Source: Akkermansiaceae bacterium (lineage in GTDB: Bacteria; Verrucomicrobiota; Verrucomicrobiia; Verrucomicrobiales; Akkermansiaceae). Taken from it: 56,739 nt of DNA. The notes below the pieces were generated by a model. The model saw only the letters and a list, made by a program, of their open reading frames with translations. It did no database searches and was not told where the DNA came from. The DNA lies in assembly GCA_023253625.1 (NCBI GenBank), contig JALRFY010000183.1:1-56739 (forward strand), written 5' to 3'. The number at the start of each line of letters is the position of its first letter. Position 1 is the stretch's first letter. The position numbers were made by a program, and so were the translations under genes. Below, one piece after another: positions 34,885-44,000 of this stretch.

Positions 34885-37152
34885 TCAGACGATCTTGTTG
34901 CGTTCGCGCAGGCGTTGGCGGAGCAGCTCGGCGATGGTGTTCATGACGAAGGTCATGGCGAAAAGGACCACCGCGCCGAGGAACAGCGCGCGGTAATGGG
35001 TGGAGCCGACGGGTGCCTCGGGCAGCTCGACGGCAATGTTTGCGGACAGTGTGCGCATGCCACTGAACAGGTTCCACTCGGTGATGGGCGTGTTGCCGGT
35101 GGCCATCACCATGATCATCGTCTCGCCGACGGCGCGGCCGAAACCGATCATCAGCGCCGAGAAGATGCCTGCGGCGGCGACCGGCAGCATGATGGTCCAG
35201 ACCACCTGCCAGCGGTTCGCCCCGAGTGCGGCGGCGGCGGCGGTGAGCGGCTTGGGAACATTGGAGAGCGAGTCTTCCGCAATGGTGAAAATCACCGGGA
35301 TCACCGCGAAACCCATCATGAACCCGAGCACCAGCGAGTTGCGCTGCTCGAAGGGAATGCCGGTCGCCTGCGGCCACCACAGGCGGAAGTCCGCGATCTC
35401 GCGGCCGGTGGACGGATCCTTGTAAACGAACAGCCAGGATTCGATCACCGGGCCCAGCGCCCAGCCGAGCCAGCCGGCGAGCGCGAGGAATGGCAGCACG
35501 ATCATCCACTCCGAGCCGCCTTCGAAGCGGTTGCGGAAAACGATCGGCAAGCGGCACCAGATATATCCTAACAGAAGTGCCGACAGCGGCACCGCCGCGA
35601 TCATCAGGATCACGGACGGCACGCGCGTTTCCAGGATCGGCGCGAGCCACAGGCCGGCGAGGAAACCGAGCACCACGGAGGGCAGCGAGGACATGATTTC
35701 CATCGCCGGTTTCACCACCCGCTTCACCGAGTGCGGCAGGAAGGCGGCGGAAAACACTGCGGCAAGCAATGCCACCGGAATGGAAAACAACAGCGCGTAG
35801 GCGGTGCCCTTCAGCGAGCCGAAGATCAACGGCATCATCGAAAGCTTCGGCTCGAAATCGTCCGAACCACCGGTCGATTGCCACTGATGGACCGGCCCCG
35901 GGCCGCCTTCATACCAGACCTTGCCGAAGAACGCGCGCCATCCGGCCTCCGGGTGCGGGTCGTGGATCGAGAACTTGCGCGCGGTGCCATCCGCCGCGGC
36001 GACCAGGAAATGCTCGCCCTTGGCATCGAGCGCCACCGCAGCGGGATCGATGTCCGCCTCTCCCTCCCAGCGGACCACGCCGGAGGTGCTGTGGCGGATG
36101 GTGAGGAAACGCCCCGCGGTGGTGAGAAACGAACGGTTGCGCTGGCTGGCGGCGAAGTGGAGATCACCCTGCGGCAGGGTGGGGAACTGCTTGGTCATGC
36201 CAAACAGCCGCTCGCCCTCGCCCTCGCGGCGGAACAGGCTCCACTGCTCCTGCCGGCCGTCGGGCGCGATCACGATGATCGACACGCCGCCGAACAGGAA
36301 ATCCATGCGCGCCGGAGTGGTGTTTTCAAACGGCGCGAAACTCTGGCGCTTGGTGACGCCGTCGGAAGAGGCCAGGAAATAGTCGATTTCCCCGCTGCGG
36401 GTGGCGACGAGGACCATTGCGCCGTTCTGCGAGGCGCGGACGATGCGGGCTTCGCTGTCCAGTTGGCCGGTGATGTCGGTTTCGCCAGCCAGGGTGAGTT
36501 TGCCCTTGCCGATGAGGCCTTTTTTCATCGCCAGGCGCAGCACCGAGACGGTGGACGACGGCCCCTCGCCGCGCTTGGCGACGATCACGCGGCCGCTGCC
36601 GGAATCGCCGTAGCCCAGCGCGGTCACCGGGCCGCTGCCGTTTTCGAGAGCGAACCACGGCTCGGCCGTGATCGACGGCGCGACCCATGGCTCGCGGCCG
36701 TCCTCGAATTTCCGCTCGTAATTCACGATGAACGAGCCGATGCGGCCATCCGCCGTGCCGAGTGCGATGCGTTGTTTCACTGGATCGTGGGAAACGGCGG
36801 TGATTTCCACCTCATCGAGTCCGGGCACCGGCAGGACACTGCGTTCGCCGGTGGCCACATTGGAAAAAACCACTTCGTTTCCACCCGCGTAGAAAAACGG
36901 CAGCTCCGCCCATTCGTCCATCCCGAGCACGCGCGGCGCGGCTTCGCCGGAAACCTCGCCGGCCGGCTCCACGTTCGCTTCACGGAACAGCGGCAGCACT
37001 TCCTTGCCGACGAAGTAAAAAATCCCGAACACCGCCACGATCACGCCGATGCCGCCAAAGCGGATCAGCCAGCCCATCAGGCGGTCGAACCACAGGGTCG
37101 CGCGCGAGACTTCGAATCGTCTCGGGTCGGGTGTTGGAGTGGAGTCCGGCAT
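34885..37152 (-). CDS. pstC: Phosphate ABC transporter permease PstC with periplasmic beta-propeller-like insertion
   Basis: A 755-aa membrane protein. One helix (about 26-48) precedes a roughly 380-residue extracytoplasmic region with repeated four-strand patterns (VTALGYGDSGSGRVIVAKRGEG, IVRASQNGAMVLVATRSGEIDYFLAS, AVALDAKGEHFLVAAADGTARKFSIHD) that look like WD40 or other beta-propeller blades. The permease domain follows (about 450-750), with LPSVVLGFLAGLWLAP and an EAA-like loop AAAAALGANRWQVVWTIMLP. Enlarged PstC forms are known, but a function for the propeller is not established. It lies 106 bp after pstS, with a long hairpin between the two genes. Confidence 0.93.
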   Translation of the reverse strand: MPDSTPTPDPRRFEVSRATLWFDRLMGWLIRFGGIGVIVAVFGIFYFVGKEVLPLFREANVEPAGEVSGEAAPRVLGMDEWAELPFFYAGGNEVVFSNVATGERSVLPVPGLDEVEITAVSHDPVKQRIALGTADGRIGSFIVNYERKFEDGREPWVAPSITAEPWFALENGSGPVTALGYGDSGSGRVIVAKRGEGPSSTVSVLRLAMKKGLIGKGKLTLAGETDITGQLDSEARIVRASQNGAMVLVATRSGEIDYFLASSDGVTKRQSFAPFENTTPARMDFLFGGVSIIVIAPDGRQEQWSLFRREGEGERLFGMTKQFPTLPQGDLHFAASQRNRSFLTTAGRFLTIRHSTSGVVRWEGEADIDPAAVALDAKGEHFLVAAADGTARKFSIHDPHPEAGWRAFFGKVWYEGGPGPVHQWQSTGGSDDFEPKLSMMPLIFGSLKGTAYALLFSIPVALLAAVFSAAFLPHSVKRVVKPAMEIMSSLPSVVLGFLAGLWLAPILETRVPSVILMIAAVPLSALLLGYIWCRLPIVFRNRFEGGSEWMIVLPFLALAGWLGWALGPVIESWLFVYKDPSTGREIADFRLWWPQATGIPFEQRNSLVLGFMMGFAVIPVIFTIAEDSLSNVPKPLTAAAAALGANRWQVVWTIMLPVAAAGIFSALMIGFGRAVGETMIMVMATGNTPITEWNLFSGMRTLSANIAVELPEAPVGSTHYRALFLGAVVLFAMTFVMNTIAELLRQRLRERNKIV

Positions 37153-37177
37153 GCGGGAGTGGCCGCGTCATGTGGGA

Positions 37178-37240
37178 GCGGCCCGCGGGAAGCTATAGGA
37201 TGCCGTCGTCACGACGGGCAAGCTCCGCTTCGCGGGCCGC
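37178..37240 (-). promoter_or_regulatory. Long intercistronic hairpin between pstS and pstC
   Basis: GCGGCCCGCG (37178-37187) pairs with CGCGGGCCGC (37231-37240), continued by AAGC (37190-37193) with GCTT (37227-37230), 14 bp in total with a 2-nt bulge. An inner stem pairs within 37201-37220 (TGCCGTCG against CGACGGGCA, one bulge). It lies about 20 bases after the pstS stop on the coding strand. This position and strength suit an mRNA-stabilising or partially terminating element that would raise PstS over PstC. Confidence 0.6.
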
Positions 37241-37258
37241 AGGGGGGCTATCGGGAAA

Positions 37259-38218
37259 TCACTTCGAGAGCGAATCGATCACCTCTTTTGCCAGCTCGGC
37301 GGGCATCGGGTAGTAGCCGTCTTTTTCGACAATCTCCTGGCCTGACTTGGACAGTGCGAACTTGAGAAACTCAAGCGTCAGCGTGTCGAGCGGCTGGCCG
37401 GGCTTCTTGTTCACATAGACCATCAGGAAACGGGCCAGCGGGTAATCGCCGCTCAGCGCGTTGTCGTAGGTGGCCGCATAAAACTTGCCGTCGTCGCCGG
37501 CGAGGGGCAGCGGGCGCACGCCGGAGGTCTTGTAGCCGATGCCGGAGTAGCCGACCGCATACAGGTCCGCACCCACGCCCTGGACCACTGCGGAGGAACC
37601 GGGCTGCTCCTTGACGGTGGGTTTGAAGTCGCCCTTGGCGAGCGCGTTTTCCTGGAAGAACCCGTAGGTGCCGGAGGCCGAGTTGCGGCCGAAGAGCGAA
37701 ATGGCACGGCCTTTCCATGCCTCGAGGCCGAGCTGGCCCCACTCGGTGAGATCGTCGCCGCCCATCTTGCGGGTGCTGGAGAACATCGCATCCACCTGTT
37801 TCATGCTCACGCCCTTGATCGGGTTGTCCTTGTGGGCGAATACAGCCAGCGCGTCGATCGCCAGCTTCACCTCGGTGGGCTTGTAGCCGTATTTCTTCTC
37901 GAAGGCATCGATTTCCTCCGCTTTCATCGGGCGGCTCATCGGGCCGATCTGCGCGGTGCCCTCGATCAGGGCCGGCGGCGCGGTCGAGGAGCCCTTGCCC
38001 TCGATCTGGATGTTCACGTTCGGGTAGGCCTTCTTGAAGCCTTCCGCCCACAGCGTCATCAGGTTGTTGAGCGAGTCGGAACCGATCGAGTTCAGGTTTC
38101 CGGAAACGCCGCTGACCGACTTGTAAACCGGCAGGGCCGGATCGATGTGGGATTCCTCGGCGAGGACGGGAAGCGCGGCGAGCAGGGTGCCGGCAAGGTA
38201 GGGGATGGTGGATTTCAT
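37259..38218 (-). CDS. pstS: Phosphate-binding periplasmic protein PstS
   Basis: A 319-aa protein with a signal peptide (MKSTIPYLAGTLLAALPVLAEE). The phosphate-binding segments are seen in SGNLNSIGSDSLNNLMTLWAEGF, the helix-start KGSSTAPPALIEGTAQIGPMSRPM, and SLFGRNSASGTYGFFQE, the last being the strongest PstS marker. It captures phosphate and hands it to PstC/PstA. It is probably the first and most abundant product of the leftward pst unit; an inverted repeat lies 72-89 bases upstream of its start. Confidence 0.95.
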   Translation of the reverse strand: MKSTIPYLAGTLLAALPVLAEESHIDPALPVYKSVSGVSGNLNSIGSDSLNNLMTLWAEGFKKAYPNVNIQIEGKGSSTAPPALIEGTAQIGPMSRPMKAEEIDAFEKKYGYKPTEVKLAIDALAVFAHKDNPIKGVSMKQVDAMFSSTRKMGGDDLTEWGQLGLEAWKGRAISLFGRNSASGTYGFFQENALAKGDFKPTVKEQPGSSAVVQGVGADLYAVGYSGIGYKTSGVRPLPLAGDDGKFYAATYDNALSGDYPLARFLMVYVNKKPGQPLDTLTLEFLKFALSKSGQEIVEKDGYYPMPAELAKEVIDSLSK

Positions 38219-38289
38219 GAGTGGACTGGTATGCGTTTGGTTTGCGTATGATAAAATTCAGCTTGCGGATGACCGAACGACATCGGCGA

Positions 38290-38307
38290 TGTGACAATCC
38301 CGTCACA
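38290..38307. promoter_or_regulatory. Inverted repeat TGTGAC-N6-GTCACA upstream of pstS
   Basis: Perfect 6-bp arms, spanning 72-89 bases before the pstS start. The same TGTGA-N8-TCACA arrangement occurs twice upstream of the porin gene. A weaker GGTGA-N6-TCACC repeat follows at 38323-38338. Likely an operator; the regulator is unknown. Confidence 0.5.
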
Positions 38308-38333
38308 TGGCACACTCCGTCCGGTGACAAGCA

Positions 38334-39512
38334 TCACCAACTGAGGCGGAAGCCGGTGGTCCATGCCAGACCGTCGAACGCGCCGCCGTCATCGGCCTGG
38401 TCGCGCATCGAGACGTATTGCAGGCCGGATTGGATTTTCAGTTTGTGGCCGTAGATGAAGTAGTTCAGCCCGAGATAGGCTTCCTGATATTGGTCGCCGC
38501 GGTTGCCCACGGCTTCGCTTTCGTAGCGTGCGAATCGCACCCCATTGTCGTCGGAACTCTCGATGAAGGTGTAGCGGAAAACGGCCTGCAATTTGTCGGT
38601 GAAGTTGTAGTAAGGCATCAAGACGAGGCCCCAGATGTCGGATTGGCCGAGGAATCCATCGGCATAAGTCATGTCGCCGCGGAAACCGAAGGCTTCTTTC
38701 CCGAAGCGATAGTTGAGTGAGAAAACATTGCCCAGCGACCGGTTGGTGAAGATCGAGGGATTCGACGGAGTTTCCTCGTTGAACACATAATCGAGCATCA
38801 CTAACGATTCGTCGCCGCCGGTGAGGCCGGACAGGTCGTAGCCAATCGATGCGAGCCACGAGGTGCCGCCGTCGAAGTTTCCGAACTCGCCGTCCTCCTC
38901 GCCCTGGGTGAACACGCCGGCGTTGTAGAGCCAGTTGCCGATCTTGCCGCTGGCGGTGATGCCCGGCACGTATTCGTTGGTGAACCAGAAGTTGTTGGAG
39001 AGGTTGTTGCGGTCGATGGTGAGCAGTTCCTTCGACGAGGTGGATCCATCGAGCGTGAAAGCCATGCCCTGTTTGCCGACTTTCAACTCGAAGGCCTCGC
39101 ACGGACCCCAGGCGACGTAGGCGTCGGTCAGGCGCTGATACCACGGATTTTCATCGGTTTCGAAATCGCCTTCGGCGTGTAGCGTGAAGTCGTTGAAAAC
39201 CGTGGCTTTGAAGCCGCCGCGAAGACGGCGCCAGCCGCCGAAATCGTAATCGAGGTCCGAGTCGTTGACTCCCGCCGCGATGTCTCCATCACCTTCGATC
39301 ATTGCATAGTCGAGCTGCGCGCGGCCGGTGAAGGCGAGCTTTTGGATGTAGGGATTCTCGGGGTTTTTGTAGAGGACCACCTTGTCCCAAGCGTCGTCCA
39401 TCAGCGATTTAAAGACATCCGGCTCATTGGCCATGGCTTGCGAACCGAGGCCAAGTGACGAAAACGTGACAATCGCCATCAAGCTCGGATTTTTGCGTTT
39501 ATTGTTCATCAT
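38334..39512 (-). CDS. Outer-membrane porin, phosphate-selective porin O/P type
   Basis: A 392-aa protein with a signal peptide (to about residue 28, SQAMANE) and a beta-barrel pattern of alternating amphipathic strands with short turns throughout (FTGRAQLDYAMIEGDGDIAAG, RRLRGGFKATVFNDFTLHAEGDFE, YVPGITASGKIGNWLYNAGVF) and a C-terminal strand ending in aromatic Trp (TTGFRLSW). The central LKVGKQGMAFT block resembles OprO/OprP-family porins. It sits 115 bp upstream of pstS on the same strand, so it would supply phosphate or polyphosphate across the outer membrane. Selectivity is inferred from family and position. Confidence 0.85.
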   Translation of the reverse strand: MMNNKRKNPSLMAIVTFSSLGLGSQAMANEPDVFKSLMDDAWDKVVLYKNPENPYIQKLAFTGRAQLDYAMIEGDGDIAAGVNDSDLDYDFGGWRRLRGGFKATVFNDFTLHAEGDFETDENPWYQRLTDAYVAWGPCEAFELKVGKQGMAFTLDGSTSSKELLTIDRNNLSNNFWFTNEYVPGITASGKIGNWLYNAGVFTQGEEDGEFGNFDGGTSWLASIGYDLSGLTGGDESLVMLDYVFNEETPSNPSIFTNRSLGNVFSLNYRFGKEAFGFRGDMTYADGFLGQSDIWGLVLMPYYNFTDKLQAVFRYTFIESSDDNGVRFARYESEAVGNRGDQYQEAYLGLNYFIYGHKLKIQSGLQYVSMRDQADDGGAFDGLAWTTGFRLSW

Positions 39513-39553
39513 CAGTGGATTGTGGATTGAGTCGGGCCGCAGTGCGGGCGCGA

Positions 39554-39615
39554 TGTGAGGAAAATGTCACATGCGGCCAACCCGCACAGGGCCTTTCTGT
39601 GACGCTTTCGTCACA
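39554..39615. promoter_or_regulatory. Two inverted repeats TGTGA-N8-TCACA upstream of the porin gene
   Basis: Copies at 39554-39571 and 39598-39615, 44 bp apart; the second has the longer arms TGTGAC/GTCACA. An extra GTCACC half-site follows at 39620-39625. They lie 42-103 bases before the porin start and match the repeat before pstS in spacing. PhoB boxes are direct repeats and CRP sites have 6-bp spacers, so this fits neither standard pattern. Confidence 0.5.
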
Positions 39616-39653
39616 CTCTGTCACCATCCATCTGCTCGGGGAAATGATCCGCC

Positions 39654-41054
39654 TCACTGCGGATGCCCCAACGCCGCGAGGAGGCGGTATTGGGCGATGT
39701 TGTAGTCGAGCACGGCGTCGATTTCGGCCTGCCTCGCTTCGGCGAGGGTGCGGATGGAGTCGAGGGCTTCGATGGGCAGGCCCTGCGCTTCCTGGAGGCG
39801 GTTGGTGGTGAGTTCGTAGGCCTTTTTCGCGTGTCCGGCGGCCTGACTGCCGATGGAGAGGCGGGTGCGCTGGGCGTGGACTTCAGCGCGCGTGCCGGAA
39901 ACGTCCGAGGCGATGGAGTCGAGGATGGCGGCTTCGCGGAGGCGCGCGAGTTTGAGTTCAGCCTGTTTTTCGCGGGCTTTGGCGGCGTTGCCGAAACCAA
40001 GCCCTTCGAGTTTCCAATAGATCATGGCGGTGACTTCCTCGCGGTTGTCGTCGGCATCGGTGGCGCCACCTGGTCCGGCGGCGAATTCGTAATTGGAATA
40101 TCCGGCGGCGACGTTCGGCAGGAAGGGTTTCACCTTTTGTTCTGTTAGGCGGTGTCCGGCGGCGGCGACTTCGGCGCGCATCTGGAGGGCTTCCGGTCGG
40201 AACTGGAGCGCGGTGGCGACCATGCGGGCGATGGGTTCGTCGGGGTCGATGAGGTGGGTGGCGGCGACGATGCGGTCGGTGGGGATCAGGGTGAGTGAAA
40301 CGGGCAGGTGGAGAAGGCGCGTGAGGGTGTTGGAGCGGCGGACGAGCTCGGCCTCGGCGCGGGCGGTCTGGCCTTTGCGGAGCAGGTGGGTGGCGGCGGC
40401 GCGCTCGGCATCGGCATCAAGGCCTTCGCCGGCCTCGGCGAAGTTGCGGGTGGAGGTGGCGAGTTTTCCGGCGGCTCCCTCGATTTCGCGGGCGAGCTGG
40501 AGGGCGGCGCGGGCGCGCACGAGTTCGTAATAGGCGGCGGCGGCATCAGCCATCACCTGATGCTGTTTCGCCTCGGCAGCGGCGACCGCGGCCTTGCGAT
40601 TCTGCCTTGCGGCGAGCGGAGCGAAAATCGCGCGGCTCAGCGACAGATCGAGGCCGATACCCGGCACGCCGGAACTGGTGCCGAGGCCGGCGGAACCGCT
40701 CACGCGCTTGGCCTGCACGGGCGTGCCGAGCGTTTCCTGGAGCAGGCCGTTCTGTTTCGCGAACGATGCGCCTACGGCGAGATCGGGCACGATGGAAAGC
40801 GCAGCGCTGTCCGAGCGGGCGGCGGCGCGGTTGGCTTTTTCGATGGCGGTGGCGAGTTCGAGATTGCGGCCCGCGGCGAGTTGCAGCGTGGTGGGAAGGT
40901 CGATGGCAAAAGTGCCCTCGGACGGAACGGCGGTGTGGGCCTTGCCTGTTAGAAACGAAGCGGGCGCGTCGGGATCGGCGGAGGTTTGAAAACCGGAACA
41001 GCCCGGCAAACCCACTGCGATGGGGAAAAGAAAGATCGGAAGGAATGATTTCAT
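39654..41054 (-). CDS. TolC-family outer-membrane efflux lipoprotein
   Basis: A 466-aa protein beginning with a lipoprotein signal (PIAVGLPGCSG, lipidated Cys at 19). The rest is long alpha-helical hairpins and short strands typical of outer-membrane efflux channels, with the two-fold internal repeat visible as LATAIEKANRAAARSDSAAL..DLAVGASF and VATALQFRPEALQMRAEVAAAGHRLTEQKVKPFLPNVAAGYSNYEF. It forms the outer-membrane exit duct for the RND pump encoded 12 bp upstream. Last gene of the efflux operon. Confidence 0.92.
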   Translation of the reverse strand: MKSFLPIFLFPIAVGLPGCSGFQTSADPDAPASFLTGKAHTAVPSEGTFAIDLPTTLQLAAGRNLELATAIEKANRAAARSDSAALSIVPDLAVGASFAKQNGLLQETLGTPVQAKRVSGSAGLGTSSGVPGIGLDLSLSRAIFAPLAARQNRKAAVAAAEAKQHQVMADAAAAYYELVRARAALQLAREIEGAAGKLATSTRNFAEAGEGLDADAERAAATHLLRKGQTARAEAELVRRSNTLTRLLHLPVSLTLIPTDRIVAATHLIDPDEPIARMVATALQFRPEALQMRAEVAAAGHRLTEQKVKPFLPNVAAGYSNYEFAAGPGGATDADDNREEVTAMIYWKLEGLGFGNAAKAREKQAELKLARLREAAILDSIASDVSGTRAEVHAQRTRLSIGSQAAGHAKKAYELTTNRLQEAQGLPIEALDSIRTLAEARQAEIDAVLDYNIAQYRLLAALGHPQ

Positions 41055-41066
41055 GAATGGGCAAGA

Positions 41067-44000
41067 TCAGGAGTGGGCGCTTTCGGCATCGGTGGGATCA
41101 AGCGAGGGCGAGCGGACGATTTTCGAGGATAGGATGGCGAAGACCGACGGCAGCACGAAGAGCGTGGCGAGGGTGGCGAAAACGAGTCCGCCGATGACGG
41201 CGCGGCCGAGCGGCGCAGTCTGGTCGCCGCCTTCACCGAGGCCGAGGGCGAGCGGCAACATGCCCGCGCTCATCGCGCAACTGGTCATCAAAACCGCGCG
41301 CAATCGCGACTTGGCTCCGGCCACCGCGGCCGCGACGGGGTCGGCGGATGGCTGAGAGGGCTGTTTCTCGAACGGTTCGACGATGGCACTGGAGACGGCG
41401 GCAGAATCGCTGGTGTTCTTGCGGCGGAAACCTTCAGCGAACGTGACGAGCAGGATCGCGTTGGCCACGGCGACGCCGACGGCCATGATCGCGCCGATGC
41501 CCGACTGGATGTTGAGCGTGGTTCCGGTGATCCAAAGCGCGAGCACGATGCCGGCGAGCACGGCAGGCGTGGTGGAAATGACGACGATGGCGAGGCGCAC
41601 CGATTGGAAGTTCGCGCAGAGCAGCAGGAAAATCACGATGATCGTGATGACGAGCCCCTCACTGAAGCCTTTGCGAAGTTGCTCGTAAGGGACGACCTGG
41701 CCACGCAGATCAACCTTGGTTTTTCCATCGGGCGGCGGGCCGACATCGGCGATGGTTTTTTTCACTGCGGCCATTGCCCGCCCGAAATCGGTGCCGTGGA
41801 TGTTGGCGGTGATGCTGACGACGCGGGCGAGATTATAGCGTTCGTAGGTGCCGACGGCGGTGCCTTGGTGGATGTCGGCGATGTTGCTGAGCAGGACCGG
41901 GCGCTCGTGCGAGGAACGGACCGGGATGTTTTTCAGGTCGTCGATGGATTTCGTCAGTTCCTCGGGAATCTGCACCTGGAGGTTGTAGGAAATGCCCGAT
42001 TTCGGATCGGCCCAGAAATTGGCGACAGTGAAGCGCGACGAGGTGGTGGCGGCGACCAGCGAGCGGGCGACGTCCTCGACCTCGACACCCAGCAGCCCGG
42101 CACGTTCGCGGTCGATGTGGACGTTGACGGTGGGGAAATTGAGATCCTGCGAAATCTGGATATCGCGCAGGAAATCGATCTTGCGGAGTTCGGCGAGGAG
42201 CTTCTCGGCATGCGCCCTGCTGGCTGTTAGATCGGGGCCGCTGACGGCGACTTCGAGCGGCGTGGGCGAGCCGAAGCTCATCACGCGGCTGACGATGTCC
42301 TGCGGCTCGAAGGAGATCGAGACATCGGGGATTTCCGATGCGAGCACCTTGCGCAGTGATTCGCGCAGCTCGGGGACCTTCACATCGGCGTCCTCGGCGA
42401 GCTGGATGGCGAGGAAGCCTTCGCCCGGACCGCCGTTCCAGAGGTGGACGAGGTTCACGGGAAACGACGAGTTGTGCACGCCGACCATGCCGATCGACAT
42501 GGCCACCTTGTCCGTGCCGCCGACCTCGCGGGCGATGGTGTCGAGGATGCGGGTGGCGATTTTCTCGGTGATGGCGACCTGGGTGCCGCTCGGCGCGCGG
42601 AAACGGAGCGCGAACTGGCCGTTGTCGATCTGCGGGAAAATCTCGCGTCCGAGCTGCGGGCCGATGAGCGCGATGATGCCGAGGGTGATGGCGAGGTAGG
42701 CAGGGACGAGCACCCAGCGGGCGGCGACGGTGGTCTGCGCGAGCGGCGCGAAGACGCGCGCCAACAGACCTTCGCTCTCGGTATGGTGGCCATCCTTTTT
42801 CAACAGCCAGACCGTGAGGATGGGCACCAGGGTGCTGGAGAGGAGGAACGAGGCGACCATCGAGAAACCGACCGCCAGAGCGAGCGGCACGAACAGGGCC
42901 TTGGCCGCACCTTCCATAAAGAACGCGGGGATGAACACCGCGAGGATGCAGACCATGGCGAGGAATCGCGGCAGGGTGGTTTCGCGCGTGCCTACGTAGG
43001 CGGCGCGTGCCAGCGACTGGCCGCGGCCGAGATGCGAGTGGATGTTTTCAATCGCGACCGTGGCTTCATCGACAAGGATGCCGATGGCCAGCGCCATGCC
43101 GCCGAGTGTCATCAGGTGGATGCTCTGGCCGGTGATCCACAATGCCAGGCTCGCCGCCATGAGCGAAAGCGGGATGTTGATGACGACGATGAACGCGCTG
43201 CGCCAGTCGCGCAGGAACACGAGCACCATCAGGCCTGTTAGAACCGCGCCGAGCGCGCCTTCCTTCGCGAGGTCGCGGATCGACTGCTCGACGACGGGTG
43301 ATTGGTCGAACTCATAACTCACGGAAATCCCCTCGGGCAGCAGTTTCTGGAACTCGGGGATGTTCTCGCGCACCGCCTTGACGACATCGAGCGTGGACGC
43401 ATCGGCGCGCTTGGTGACGGGCAGGTAAACCGAGCGCTTGCCGTTGGCGAGGGCATAGGCGGTGGTGGTGTCGGCACCATCGGAAACCTTGGCGATGTCG
43501 CGCACGAAGACGGCGCGGCCGGGTTCGCTTTTCAGCGGGATGCCTTCGAGTTCCTTGATGTCACGAACGATGGCGTTGGTGGGAACGATGGGATATTTGC
43601 CGTCGAGATTGATGTTTCCGGACGGACTGATCGTGTTGCCGCGGGCAAGGGACCGGACGATGTCATCGGGCGAAAGTCCGGCCGAGCGCATCTTGTCGGG
43701 ATCGACCTCGACGATGATCGCGCGCGACGATCCACCAAACGGCGGCGGTGCGGAAACGCCGGGCAGGGTGGCGAAGGACGGGCGCACTTTGTTGAGCGCC
43801 TGGTCCTGCATCTGGTTGAGCGTGATGTTGGGATCGTCGGTGGAAAAGACAAGGTTGCCGACGGCGACGCTGCCGGCGTCAAAGCGCATGATGAATGGCG
43901 CAACCGTGCCGGGCGGCATGAAGGCGCGGGAGCGGTTCACCTGCGCGACGGTTTCCGACATCGCCTGCGACATGTCGGTGCCGGGGTGGAACTGGAGCTT

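Noticed and set aside
33904-35571. A 555-codon plus-strand open frame opposite pstA and pstC
   Set aside because: Antisense shadow spanning two real genes; composition is that of a codon-complement artefact.
35731-37365. A 544-codon plus-strand open frame opposite pstC
   Set aside because: Antisense to the PstC propeller region; no recognisable domain.
38323-38338. GGTGA-N6-TCACC, spaced like a CRP site
   Set aside because: It overlaps the porin stop codon and its arms deviate from TGTGA; kept only as a side note to the stronger repeat at 38290.
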